A DNA stretch of 64,000 nt, from assembly GCF_015163715.1 (NCBI RefSeq), contig NZ_JADDUM010000137.1, forward strand, positions 1 to 64,000. The letters run 5' to 3'. Positions 56,972 to 64,000 of this stretch are shown in pieces (the first letter of the stretch is position 1; the number at the start of each line of letters is the position of its first letter). A program made the position numbers and the translations under genes. This DNA is from Pseudomonas cyclaminis (GTDB lineage: Bacteria > Pseudomonadota > Gammaproteobacteria > Pseudomonadales > Pseudomonadaceae). The notes under the pieces were generated by a model. That model worked only from the letters and a program-made list of their open reading frames with translations. It ran no database searches and had not been told where the DNA came from.

Positions 56972-57865
56972 TTACTTTTTCGCGGCGAACAGCGCGTCGA
57001 GCTTCTGCTCGAAGGTGTGGTAGTCGATGCGGTCGTAAAGCTCCATGCGGGTTTGCATGGTGTCGATCACGTTCTGTTGGGTGCCGTCGCGACGGATCGC
57101 GGTGTAGACGTTCTCGGCGGCCTTGTTCATGGCGCGGAAGGCCGAGAGCGGGTACAGCACCAGGGAAACATCGGCAGATTTCAACTGTTCGGTGGTGTAG
57201 AGCGGGGTCGAACCGAATTCGGTGATGTTGGCCAGGATCGGCGCTTTCACCCGGGCGGCAAACAGCTTGTACATTTCAAGTTCGGTGATGGCCTCCGGGA
57301 ACACCATGTCGGCGCCGGCCTCGATGCAGGCGGCGGCGCGCTCCAGCGCGGACTCCAGCCCTTCAACGGCGAGGGCATCAGTGCGCGCCATGATCACGAA
57401 ACTGTCATCCGTACGCGCATCCACGGCGGCCTTGATGCGGTCGACCATTTCCTGCTGGGACACGATTTCTTTGTTCGGGCGATGACCGCAGCGCTTGGCA
57501 CCGACCTGGTCTTCGATATGAATAGCAGCGGCGCCGAACTTGATCATAGACTTGACGGTGCGCGCCACGTTGAATGCCGAGGAACCGAAACCGGTGTCCA
57601 CGTCCACCAGCAGCGGCAGGTCACACACATCGGTGATGCGGCGTACGTCGGTGAGCACGTCGTCCAGGCCGGTGATGCCCAGGTCAGGCACGCCCAGGGA
57701 GCCGGCCGCCACGCCGCCGCCCGACAGATAAATCGCCTTGAAGCCCGCACGCTTGGCCAACAGCGCGTGGTTGGCATTGATAGCGCCGACGACCTGCAAC
57801 GGCTGTTCGCTGGCAACCGCGTCACGGAAACGCTGGCCGGGTGTGCTTTTATTATTCGAACTCAT
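56972..57865 (-). CDS. prpB: Methylisocitrate lyase PrpB
   Basis: Splits 2-methylisocitrate into pyruvate and succinate, the last step of the cycle. The 297-residue protein has the isocitrate-lyase-family active site KRCGH ([12 protein letters not shown]), the metal-binding DVDTGFG and HIEDQ motifs, and SGGGVAAG near the N-terminus. Its ATG overlaps the stop codon of the GntR gene (ATGA), so the regulator and the enzymes are translated from one mRNA. Confidence 0.97.
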   Translation of the reverse strand: MSSNNKSTPGQRFRDAVASEQPLQVVGAINANHALLAKRAGFKAIYLSGGGVAAGSLGVPDLGITGLDDVLTDVRRITDVCDLPLLVDVDTGFGSSAFNVARTVKSMIKFGAAAIHIEDQVGAKRCGHRPNKEIVSQQEMVDRIKAAVDARTDDSFVIMARTDALAVEGLESALERAAACIEAGADMVFPEAITELEMYKLFAARVKAPILANITEFGSTPLYTTEQLKSADVSLVLYPLSAFRAMNKAAENVYTAIRRDGTQQNVIDTMQTRMELYDRIDYHTFEQKLDALFAAKK

Positions 57866-58572
57866 GACTCACCTCTATCAGGGGCGCCGTCCGGGAAATG
57901 ACGGGCAATGTTGCGTTTGGACGCGCCGATATGACGGCGCATCAGCAGTTCGGCCAGTTCACCGTCGCGATCGGCAATCGCATCAAGAATGCGGTGATGC
58001 TCGGCAAAGGCCTGGCGTGGACGATTGGGGGTGGCGGAGAACTGGATGCGGTACATGCGCACCAACTGGTACAGCTCGCCGCAGAGCATTTGGGTCAGGG
58101 TGCGGTTACCGGCGCCTTGAATTATCCGGTAATGAAAATCGAAGTCGCCTTCCTGCTGGTAATAGCCGACACCGGCCTGGAACGCGGCATCCCGTTCGTG
58201 GGTGTGCAGCACCTGGCGCAGCTCTTCGATTTCAGCGTCAGTCATGCGCTCGGCGGCCAGGCGGCAGGCCATGCCTTCCAGGGACTCGCGGATCTCATAC
58301 AGCTCGACCAGCTCGGCGTGGCTCAAGGACACCACTCTGGCGCCGACATGGGGCACGCGCACCAGCAATCGCTGGCCCTCCAGGCGATGGATCGCCTCGC
58401 GCAGCGGGCCACGGCTGATGCCGTAGGTGCGCGCCAGCTCCGGCTCGGAAATCTTGCTGCCGGGGGCAATCTCACCCTTGACGATGGCGGCCTGGATGCG
58501 CCGGAAGACGTTCTCGGACATGGTCTGGGAATCGTCCTGCGTCACCACCGGCGTTTGCAGCTGATCCAGCAT
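57862..58572 (-). CDS. GntR-family (FCD) regulator of the prp operon
   Basis: A 236-residue regulator: GntR winged helix at residues about 18-80 ([43 protein letters not shown] in two blocks) and an FCD domain with the metal histidines ([34 protein letters not shown]). It is the first gene of the prp operon and so controls itself. ATG 58572 is chosen because AAGGTG lies upstream; the open frame extends 35 codons through the promoter. Confidence 0.93.
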   Translation of the reverse strand: MLDQLQTPVVTQDDSQTMSENVFRRIQAAIVKGEIAPGSKISEPELARTYGISRGPLREAIHRLEGQRLLVRVPHVGARVVSLSHAELVELYEIRESLEGMACRLAAERMTDAEIEELRQVLHTHERDAAFQAGVGYYQQEGDFDFHYRIIQGAGNRTLTQMLCGELYQLVRMYRIQFSATPNRPRQAFAEHHRILDAIADRDGELAELLMRRHIGASKRNIARHFPDGAPDRGES

Positions 58573-58657
58573 ATTGTCGACACCTTTAAAAGCAATGTGG
58601 CAAAAACTAGCTAATCGGACCTGCATAGTCAAAGAATAAATCCACATTGTCGACAAT
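58573..58657 (-). promoter_or_regulatory. Promoter and two palindromic operators of the prp operon
   Basis: A perfect 12-base palindrome ATTGTCGACAAT lies at 58646-58657, and ATTGTCGACA recurs at 58573-58582, overlapping the ribosome site of the GntR gene. Between them, on the minus strand, TTGACT (58627-58632), 17 bases and TAGTTT (58604-58609) form a plausible sigma-70 promoter. FCD-type GntR repressors such as LldR bind similar TTGTCGACAA-like sites, so the two sites probably hold the operon's own regulator. Confidence 0.65.
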
Positions 58658-58844
58658 CGTCTAATAACCACCGCCACCCTCTATTGAGGCATGGCCGCCT
58701 GCCAGCGCTGGCGCCAAAAAAGCATCATGTTAGAATGCCCGCCGAATTTGCCTGACATCATTGGATGAAACGGCGCACGAGGGAGCTTGCGCAGTAATGC
58801 CAGTCGCCTTGAATTGAACATCGCACTGCATCGCCTCAGGATCT

Positions 58845-59378
58845 ATGAGACTCAAGCCCTTTTCCCTGTTTTGCCTACTGTTCGTACCGGGCCTTGGCGT
58901 TGCCGCCGAGAAGACTGTGTATGGCCTCAACGAATACGCCCAATTGGCTGGCATTGATCTGGAAGTCGCCGCCAAGCTGGACACCGGTGCCAAGACCGCG
59001 TCCCTCAGCGCCCGCGACATCAAGCGCTTCAAGCGCAACGGCGAATCCTGGGTTCGCTTCTACCTGGCGATCGACACCGCCCATTCCCATCCCATCGAAC
59101 GTCCCCTGGCCCGCGTCAGCAAGATCAAGCGCCGTGCCGGCGATTACGACCCCGATGAGGACAAGAACTACACCGCCCGTCCAGTGATTGCCCTGGATAT
59201 CTGCATGGGCACCGCTTTACGCAGCATCGAAGTGAACTTGACTGACCGCAGCGCATTCCAATACCCGCTGCTGATCGGCTCCGAAGCGTTGAAACGCTTT
59301 GATGCGCTGGTCGACCCCAGTCTTAAATACGCAGCAGGCAAACCCGCCTGCGCCGCCGACGCTCATACCGCCGAGTAA
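58845..59378 (+). CDS. Retropepsin-like putative protease of the RimK-associated group
   Basis: A 177-residue secreted protein: signal peptide 1-21 (LFCLLFVPGLGVAA), then a COG4067-type domain with the aspartyl-protease-like motif LDTGAKTASLSA and a second conserved block LIGSEALKRFDALVDPSLKY. The family is often labelled ATP-dependent zinc protease; the fold is retropepsin-like. It starts a three-gene operon with a transglutaminase-like membrane protein and a RimK-like ligase, and may cut or modify a periplasmic peptide made by that ligase. Function not proven. Confidence 0.82.
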   Translation: MRLKPFSLFCLLFVPGLGVAAEKTVYGLNEYAQLAGIDLEVAAKLDTGAKTASLSARDIKRFKRNGESWVRFYLAIDTAHSHPIERPLARVSKIKRRAGDYDPDEDKNYTARPVIALDICMGTALRSIEVNLTDRSAFQYPLLIGSEALKRFDALVDPSLKYAAGKPACAADAHTAE

Positions 59379-59383
59379 ACCGA

Positions 59384-60916
59384 ATGCGCTCTCTTACCCT
59401 GCACCTGAAAATCCTGATCGCCATCCTGGTGGTGCTGGGTATTTCGGTCACCACCTACCAGATCTTCGTGCTGGGCATTCCTGTCACCGAGGACGCCACT
59501 GACGACTTGTGGAACATCGACGCCAAGGTCGAGTTCGTCGCCAACCCGAAGGACCCGGTGAAGATCCAGATGTTCGTGCCGCCGTTGAGCCGCGACTTTG
59601 TCAGCCTCAATGAGAGTTTTATCTCGAATAATTACGGGGTGAGCGTCAACCGTATCGACGGCAACCGTAAGGTCACCTGGTCTGCACGCCGGGCCAAGGG
59701 CAACCAGACCCTGTATTACCGCCTGGTACTCACCAAGCGTTACAGCGGCGAAAAAACCAAGATCAAGGGCCCGACTTTCCGCGACAGCATCGCCGTGGAG
59801 GGTCCGGAAAAGATCGCCGCCGAAGCCCTGCTGGCGCCGATCCGCCAGCACTCGGCCGACGTCGAAACCTTTATTACCGAAGCAATCAAGCGCACCAACA
59901 ACCTCAACGACGACAATGTGAAGCTGCTGCTGGCTGGCGACCCTTCCGTACCGCACAAGGCCAAGATCGTCGAGTTGCTGCTGTCCATCGCCCATGTGCC
60001 GGTGGAAAAAGTCCACACCATCCGCCTGGTCGCCGACCAGCCGCAAACCCCGGAGCTGTGGCTGCGCAGCTTCAATGGCAATGACTGGCTGTACTTCAAT
60101 CCGGAAACCGGCGAACAGGGCCTGCCCACCGACCGCCTGCTGTGGTGGACCGGCGATGAAAACCTGATCACGGTGGACGGCGGCAAGAAAGCCATGGTGA
60201 CGTTCAGCCTGAACAACAGCGAAATGAACGCGATTCGCCTGGCCAAGCTGACCGACGAGAACACCGACGCCAACTTCCTCGAATACTCGCTGTATGGCCT
60301 GCCGCTGCAAACCCAGCAGACCTTCATGATCATGGTGATGATCCCGATTGGCGTGCTGGTGATCCTGATCCTGCGCAACCTGATCGGCCTGCAGACCCTG
60401 GGCACGTTCACGCCGGTGCTGATTGCCCTGGCGTTCCGCGAAACGCAGCTGGGATTCGGGATTGTGCTGTTTACGATCATCACGGCGTTGGGGCTGTCGT
60501 TGCGGTCCTACCTGGAACATTTGAAGTTGCAGATGCTGCCGAGACTGTCGGTGGTGCTGACGTTCGTGGTGGTGCTCATCGCAGCCATCAGCCTGTTCAG
60601 CCATAAACTGGGACTGGAACGCGGGCTGTCGGTGGCGCTGTTCCCGATGGTGATCCTGACCATGACCATCGAACGCCTGTCGATCACCTGGGAAGAGCGC
60701 GGTGCCAATCATGCGTTGAAAGTAGCGATTGGTACGTTGTTCGCTGCGTCCCTGGCGCACTTGATCATGAGCGTGCCGGAGTTGGTGTACTTCGTGTTCA
60801 CCTTCCCGGCGATCCTTTTGATCCTGGTGGGCTTCATGCTGGCCATGGGGCGTTATCGCGGCTACCGCCTGACCGAGCTGGTACGTTTCAAGGCGTTCTT
60901 GAAGGCTGACTCGTAA
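59384..60916 (+). CDS. Inactive transglutaminase-like domain fused to seven-helix membrane region
   Basis: A 510-residue protein with an N-terminal membrane helix (about 8-28), a periplasmic domain of about 270 residues resembling a transglutaminase fold but without a visible Cys-His-Asp triad (no cysteine in the domain), and a C-terminal block of about seven membrane helices (from about residue 310). It starts 5 bases after the protease gene and overlaps the ligase start (TAATG), so all three are one translation unit. Such proteins may recognise peptides across the membrane; the exact role is unknown. Confidence 0.8.
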   Translation: MRSLTLHLKILIAILVVLGISVTTYQIFVLGIPVTEDATDDLWNIDAKVEFVANPKDPVKIQMFVPPLSRDFVSLNESFISNNYGVSVNRIDGNRKVTWSARRAKGNQTLYYRLVLTKRYSGEKTKIKGPTFRDSIAVEGPEKIAAEALLAPIRQHSADVETFITEAIKRTNNLNDDNVKLLLAGDPSVPHKAKIVELLLSIAHVPVEKVHTIRLVADQPQTPELWLRSFNGNDWLYFNPETGEQGLPTDRLLWWTGDENLITVDGGKKAMVTFSLNNSEMNAIRLAKLTDENTDANFLEYSLYGLPLQTQQTFMIMVMIPIGVLVILILRNLIGLQTLGTFTPVLIALAFRETQLGFGIVLFTIITALGLSLRSYLEHLKLQMLPRLSVVLTFVVVLIAAISLFSHKLGLERGLSVALFPMVILTMTIERLSITWEERGANHALKVAIGTLFAASLAHLIMSVPELVYFVFTFPAILLILVGFMLAMGRYRGYRLTELVRFKAFLKADS

Positions 60917-61902
60917 TGTTCGGCTTCTGGAAGACCTGGAAGGCCCTGGAAGCGCGGGGGATCATGGGCATCAACCGGCGCAATGCCGACTACGTGCTCA
61001 AGTACAACAAGCGCAGCCTTTACCCGATCGTGGATGACAAGATCATCACCAAGGAACGGGCGATCGCTGCCGGCATCCACGTGCCGGAAATGTACGGAGT
61101 GATCTCGACCGAAAAGGAAATCGACAAGCTCGATGAAATTATCGGCGGGCGCAGCGACTTCGTGATCAAGCCGGCCCAAGGCGCGGGCGGCGACGGCATT
61201 CTCGTGGTAGCCGACCGTTTTGAAGGGCGCTATCGCACGGTGTCCGGCAAGATCATCAGCCATGAGGAAATCGAGCATCAGATTTCCAGCATCCTCACCG
61301 GCCTGTACTCCTTGGGCGGTCACCGCGACCGTGCATTGATCGAGTACCGCGTGGTGCCCGACCAGATCTTCAAGAGCATCAGTTACGAAGGCGTGCCGGA
61401 TATCCGCATCATTGTGCTGATGGGCTACCCGGTGATGGCCATGTTGCGTTTGCCGACCCGTCAGTCCGGCGGCAAGGCCAACCTGCACCAGGGCGCGATT
61501 GGCGTCGGTGTGGACCTGGCCACCGGCCTGACCCTGCGCGGCACCTGGCTGAACAACATCATCACCAAACACCCCGATACCACCAATGCGGTGGATGGCG
61601 TGCAACTGCCCAACTGGGACGGTTTCATGAAGCTCGCGGCCGGCTGCTACGAGCTGTGCGGGCTGGGTTACATCGGTGTGGACATGGTGCTGGACCAGGA
61701 AAAAGGCCCGCTGATCCTGGAGTTGAATGCGCGGCCAGGTCTGAACATCCAGATTGCCAACGACTGCGGGCTGACCTTGCGCACCCACGCGGTAGAGGCG
61801 CGACTGGAAGAACTGAAAGCCGCCGGCGTGACGGAAACTCCGGAAGAGCGAGTCAAGTTCGTGCAGGAAATGTTTGGGCATATTCCCCCTGTAGAGGGCT
61901 GA
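60916..61902 (+). CDS. RimK-like alpha-L-glutamate ligase (ATP-grasp)
   Basis: A 328-residue ATP-grasp enzyme. ATP-binding elements include VIKPAQGAGGDGILVV, the strand DRALIEYRVVP, and the metal-binding LILELNARPG (E and N). Relatives add glutamate or similar residues to peptides or proteins. Its fusion partner genes suggest it builds a peptide handled in the periplasm by the two upstream products. Not RimK itself, which is shorter and lacks this N-terminus. Confidence 0.85.
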   Translation: MFGFWKTWKALEARGIMGINRRNADYVLKYNKRSLYPIVDDKIITKERAIAAGIHVPEMYGVISTEKEIDKLDEIIGGRSDFVIKPAQGAGGDGILVVADRFEGRYRTVSGKIISHEEIEHQISSILTGLYSLGGHRDRALIEYRVVPDQIFKSISYEGVPDIRIIVLMGYPVMAMLRLPTRQSGGKANLHQGAIGVGVDLATGLTLRGTWLNNIITKHPDTTNAVDGVQLPNWDGFMKLAAGCYELCGLGYIGVDMVLDQEKGPLILELNARPGLNIQIANDCGLTLRTHAVEARLEELKAAGVTETPEERVKFVQEMFGHIPPVEG

Positions 61903-62000
61903 TCCAGCCTTCAATCTGTCTATCCCCGACATCCCCCCTAGGAGCAAATCCTACGGGGGACTACAATCCCCTCCCCCGCGCTTGGCTGATCCACCCTCGC

Positions 62001-63344
62001 ATGTCGACCTGTTCAGTACACCCGCTGCCCTACCGGGCCAACCCCGCCGAGTATTTTGCGGCGATTCGCCATGCCCCAGGCGCGGTGCTGCTCGACAGCG
62101 GTCGACCGGCTGCCGAACGCGGTCGTTATGACCTGCTCAGCGCCTGGCCTGAGGCGACCCTGACGGTGGATCCTGACGAAAGCGGCAGCCGCTTCCTACA
62201 GCGGTTACGGAAAAACCTTTTACAGCTGGGTGAGGCGAGATTGCCCGACGGCTATGAGTTGCCGTTTGCCGGCGGCCTTATCGGCTACCTGAGCTACGAC
62301 TTTGGCCGACACTTGGAACAGCTGCCCCACCTGGCCGTGGATGATTTACATCTGCCGGATGCGCGTTTCGGGCTGTATGCCTGGGCGCTGATAAGTGATC
62401 ACCTGGCGCAGACCAGCCAACTGGTATTTCACCCGGCGCTGGCCGATAGCGAACGGCAGCGGCTGATCACCTTGTTCAGCGGTGATGTTGCCGCCGCCCC
62501 TGCAAGCTTCACATTGCAGGGCCCCATGGCACCGGATCTCAGCGTCGAGGCCTATCGCCTGGCCATTGAACGCATCCAGGACTACATCCAGGCTGGCGAC
62601 TGCTATCAAGTCAACTTCGCCCAGCGTTTTCGCGCACCGTGCAGCGGTGATCCGTGGGTCGCCTATTGCGCCTTGCGCGAAGCCTGCCCGACGCCCTTCT
62701 CCGGGTTCCAGAGCCTGCCGGACGACGGCGCGGTGCTCAGCCTGTCGCCCGAGCGTTTCGTGCGTATCAGCGAACGCCAGGTCGAAACCCGCCCGATCAA
62801 AGGCACCCGCCCCCGCGGAGCCACGCCTGAAGAAGACGCCGCCCACGCCACCGAACTGCTGGCCAGCCCCAAGGATCGCGCCGAAAACCTGATGATCGTC
62901 GACCTGCTGCGCAATGACCTGGGACGCAGTTGCCGCACCGGCTCGGTCAGCGTGCCGGAGCTGTTCAGCCTGGAAAGCTACCCCAACGTGCACCACCTGG
63001 TGAGCAGCGTGATCGGCGAACTGGCCGACGACAAAGACGCCCTCGACCTGATCGCCGGCAGCTTTCCCGGCGGCTCCATCACCGGCGCGCCGAAGATTCG
63101 CGCCATGCAGATCATCGACGAACTTGAACCGACCCGACGCGGTTTGTACTGCGGTTCGCTGGTGTACCTGGACGTGCGCGGCGAGATGGACAGTTCCATC
63201 GCCATCCGCAGTTTGCTGGTCAAGGATGGCCAGGTGTGCTGCTGGGGCGGCGGCGGGATCGTGGCGGATTCTGAATGGGAGGCGGAGTATCAGGAGTCGC
63301 TGACGAAGGTGCGGGTTTTGTTACACACTTTGGAAAGCCTGTAG
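62001..63344 (+). CDS. pabB: Aminodeoxychorismate synthase component I PabB
   Basis: With PabA, converts chorismate and glutamine to 4-amino-4-deoxychorismate for folate synthesis. The 447-residue protein has the chorismate-binding core: PIKGTRPRG, NLMIVDLLRNDLGR, VSSVIGEL, GSFPGGSITGAPKIRAM and GGGGIVADS. PIKGTRPRG has lysine in the position typical of PabB rather than the alanine of anthranilate synthase. ATG 62001 is the start; the longer open frame reads antisense-like sequence of the upstream gene's other frame. Confidence 0.95.
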   Translation: MSTCSVHPLPYRANPAEYFAAIRHAPGAVLLDSGRPAAERGRYDLLSAWPEATLTVDPDESGSRFLQRLRKNLLQLGEARLPDGYELPFAGGLIGYLSYDFGRHLEQLPHLAVDDLHLPDARFGLYAWALISDHLAQTSQLVFHPALADSERQRLITLFSGDVAAAPASFTLQGPMAPDLSVEAYRLAIERIQDYIQAGDCYQVNFAQRFRAPCSGDPWVAYCALREACPTPFSGFQSLPDDGAVLSLSPERFVRISERQVETRPIKGTRPRGATPEEDAAHATELLASPKDRAENLMIVDLLRNDLGRSCRTGSVSVPELFSLESYPNVHHLVSSVIGELADDKDALDLIAGSFPGGSITGAPKIRAMQIIDELEPTRRGLYCGSLVYLDVRGEMDSSIAIRSLLVKDGQVCCWGGGGIVADSEWEAEYQESLTKVRVLLHTLESL

Positions 63345-63519
63345 TACACAGCTACTTCCTGGCACGTGGGCGCAACGTCCACCTGCAGAAAAAGCCTGAA
63401 TCAGAAACGCTGTGGACGAGGTATGAGCCGGAGGATAGCGTCCAGCTCCGACCGTCCAACCGCCACCTGTGAAGGATCACATGAAGCGACTGCCTATTCG
63501 TCAGGAATTATTTCCGAGA

Positions 63520-63563
63520 TTGCATCTCCACGCCACCACACCTAATATCTCCCAAAATGGGAG
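63520..63563 (+). promoter_or_regulatory. Promoter and operator-like palindrome of higBA
   Basis: TTGCAT (63520-63525), 17 bases, and TAATAT (63543-63548) form a good sigma-70 promoter. CTCCC-AAAAT-GGGAG (63549-63563) follows at once and overlaps the expected start site and the GGGAGGG ribosome site, a natural position for antitoxin autorepression. Confidence 0.65.
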
Positions 63564-63572
63564 GGCACAACG

Positions 63573-63875
63573 ATGCGGGTAATCGCCCTCTCCACCTTAC
63601 GAATATTCTGGGAAAGCCATCCTATGTATGGCGATGCCAGAACGCCGCTGGTCGAGCTCTATCGCCATATGGAGAGGACCACTTATCCCACGCCACAAGC
63701 ACTGAAGGCAGAGCTCAGGACAGCGAGCATTCTCAAAGGCGGCAGGGTTGTATTCAACGTCGGCGGCAACAAGTATCGAGTGATCATGGCGATCGATTAT
63801 CAGCGACAACTTGGGTTCATCCGTTTCGTGGGGACCCACGCGCAGTACGACCAGATCAATGCGGAGACCGTGTAA
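63573..63875 (+). CDS. higB: HigB-type mRNA interferase toxin
   Basis: A 100-residue type II toxin of the HigB_toxin family, which cuts mRNA at the ribosome. Family features are the basic N-terminal half (LVELYRHMERT), the core GGRVVFNVGGNKYRVIMAIDYQRQ and the C-terminal IRFVGTHAQYDQI. GGGAGGG lies 7 bases before the ATG. As usual for hig systems the toxin gene comes first and overlaps the antitoxin by one base (TAATG). Confidence 0.9.
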   Translation: MRVIALSTLRIFWESHPMYGDARTPLVELYRHMERTTYPTPQALKAELRTASILKGGRVVFNVGGNKYRVIMAIDYQRQLGFIRFVGTHAQYDQINAETV

Positions 63876-64000
63876 TGAACATCAAACCCATACATTCCCA
63901 GGAAGACCTGACGGCTGCGCTCGCAAGGGTGGAGCAGCTCTGGGGAGCGGACATCGGCTCGCCAGAGGGTGACGAGCTGGAGATTCTTGCCGTACTCATT
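63875..64000 (+). CDS. higA: HigA-type antitoxin, 5' part only
   Basis: The ATG at 63875 begins MNIKPIHSQEDLTAALARV and the frame stays open for 42 residues to the window edge, with GSPEGDELEILAVLI typical of the HigA N-terminal region that precedes the helix-turn-helix. The DNA-binding domain lies beyond the window. Coupled to higB by a one-base overlap. Confidence 0.8.
   Translation, partial: MNIKPIHSQEDLTAALARVEQLWGADIGSPEGDELEILAVLI

Noticed and set aside
63275-63472. A 65-codon frame between pabB and higB
   Set aside because: It begins inside pabB, has no ribosome site and no family resemblance. I treat 63345-63519 as non-coding.

Overview
This window is chromosomal DNA from a fluorescent Pseudomonas, most likely the P. 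fluorescens group. The evidence is the high GC content, the gene families (oprF-sigX-crfX-cmpX-cmaX, nasST, RlmKL-type rlmL, acnD/prpF-type propionate operon) and the intergenic GTGGGAGGGGGCTTGC-type and GTGAGCGRGCTTGC-type inverted repeats, which resemble the REPIN families described in P. fluorescens SBW25. No rRNA, tRNA, CRISPR array, prophage or transposase was found.

Layout. 1-7095 (minus): ligA, zipA and smc. 7098-16377: a purine catabolism block with a GntR regulator, xdhABC, guaD, a second GntR regulator and a BenE-type transporter. 16414-25204: a YggL-type protein, dacB, a CHASE/PAS/GGDEF diguanylate cyclase, rlmL, rmf with a structured leader, and pyrD. 25291-27964: four minus-strand genes that look like a remnant of a SPI-1/Inv-type type III secretion locus (iagB-like, hilA-like DNA-binding domain, SpoA/SctQ C-domain, InvG-like secretin). 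28090-33925: nitrate assimilation control and uptake (nasS, nasT, nitrate transporter, PP2C-kinase fusion, cobA); nirB, nirD and the nitrate reductase gene usually found between the kinase and cobA are absent. 33983-37903: oprF, sigX, cmpX, crfX and cmaX. 37928-43074: rraA, an alpha/beta hydrolase, ppsA and its regulator ppsR. 43151-50204: an accessory island described below. 50261-58572: the prp (2-methylcitrate) operon under a GntR regulator. 58845-61902: a retropepsin-like protease, a transglutaminase-like/membrane protein and a RimK-like ATP-grasp ligase. 62001-63344: pabB. 63573-64000: a higBA toxin-antitoxin pair cut by the right edge.

The most unusual region is 43151-50204. A divergent MocR-type regulator faces an operon encoding an EamA exporter, a fusion of a JAMM peptidase, a MoaD/ThiS-like beta-grasp segment with an internal Gly-Gly and a ThiF/MoeB E1 enzyme, then a rhodanese, a cysteine-synthase-like PLP enzyme, a serine-acetyltransferase-like protein with an extra C-terminal domain, and an AlaX-type tRNA editing protein. 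Together these parts suggest a self-contained, carrier-protein-dependent route to cysteine or a cysteine-like (beta-substituted alanine) amino acid, with its own exporter and possibly its own tRNA proofreading.

A second notable observation is that nasS and the nitrate transporter gene each have the same leader design: a sigma-54-like promoter, two hexaloop hairpins with A at loop position 1 and G at position 4 (the ANTAR target signature), and an intrinsic terminator whose 5' arm overlaps the second hairpin. This predicts that NasT controls both the uptake genes and its own synthesis.

Quality warning: five well-known genes (smc, xdhA, the benE-type gene, the PP2C-kinase gene, acnD) are each broken by what looks like one missing base, and the E1/rhodanese junction may carry one extra base. 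This density suggests assembly indels rather than real gene decay, so these genes are annotated over their full restored spans.
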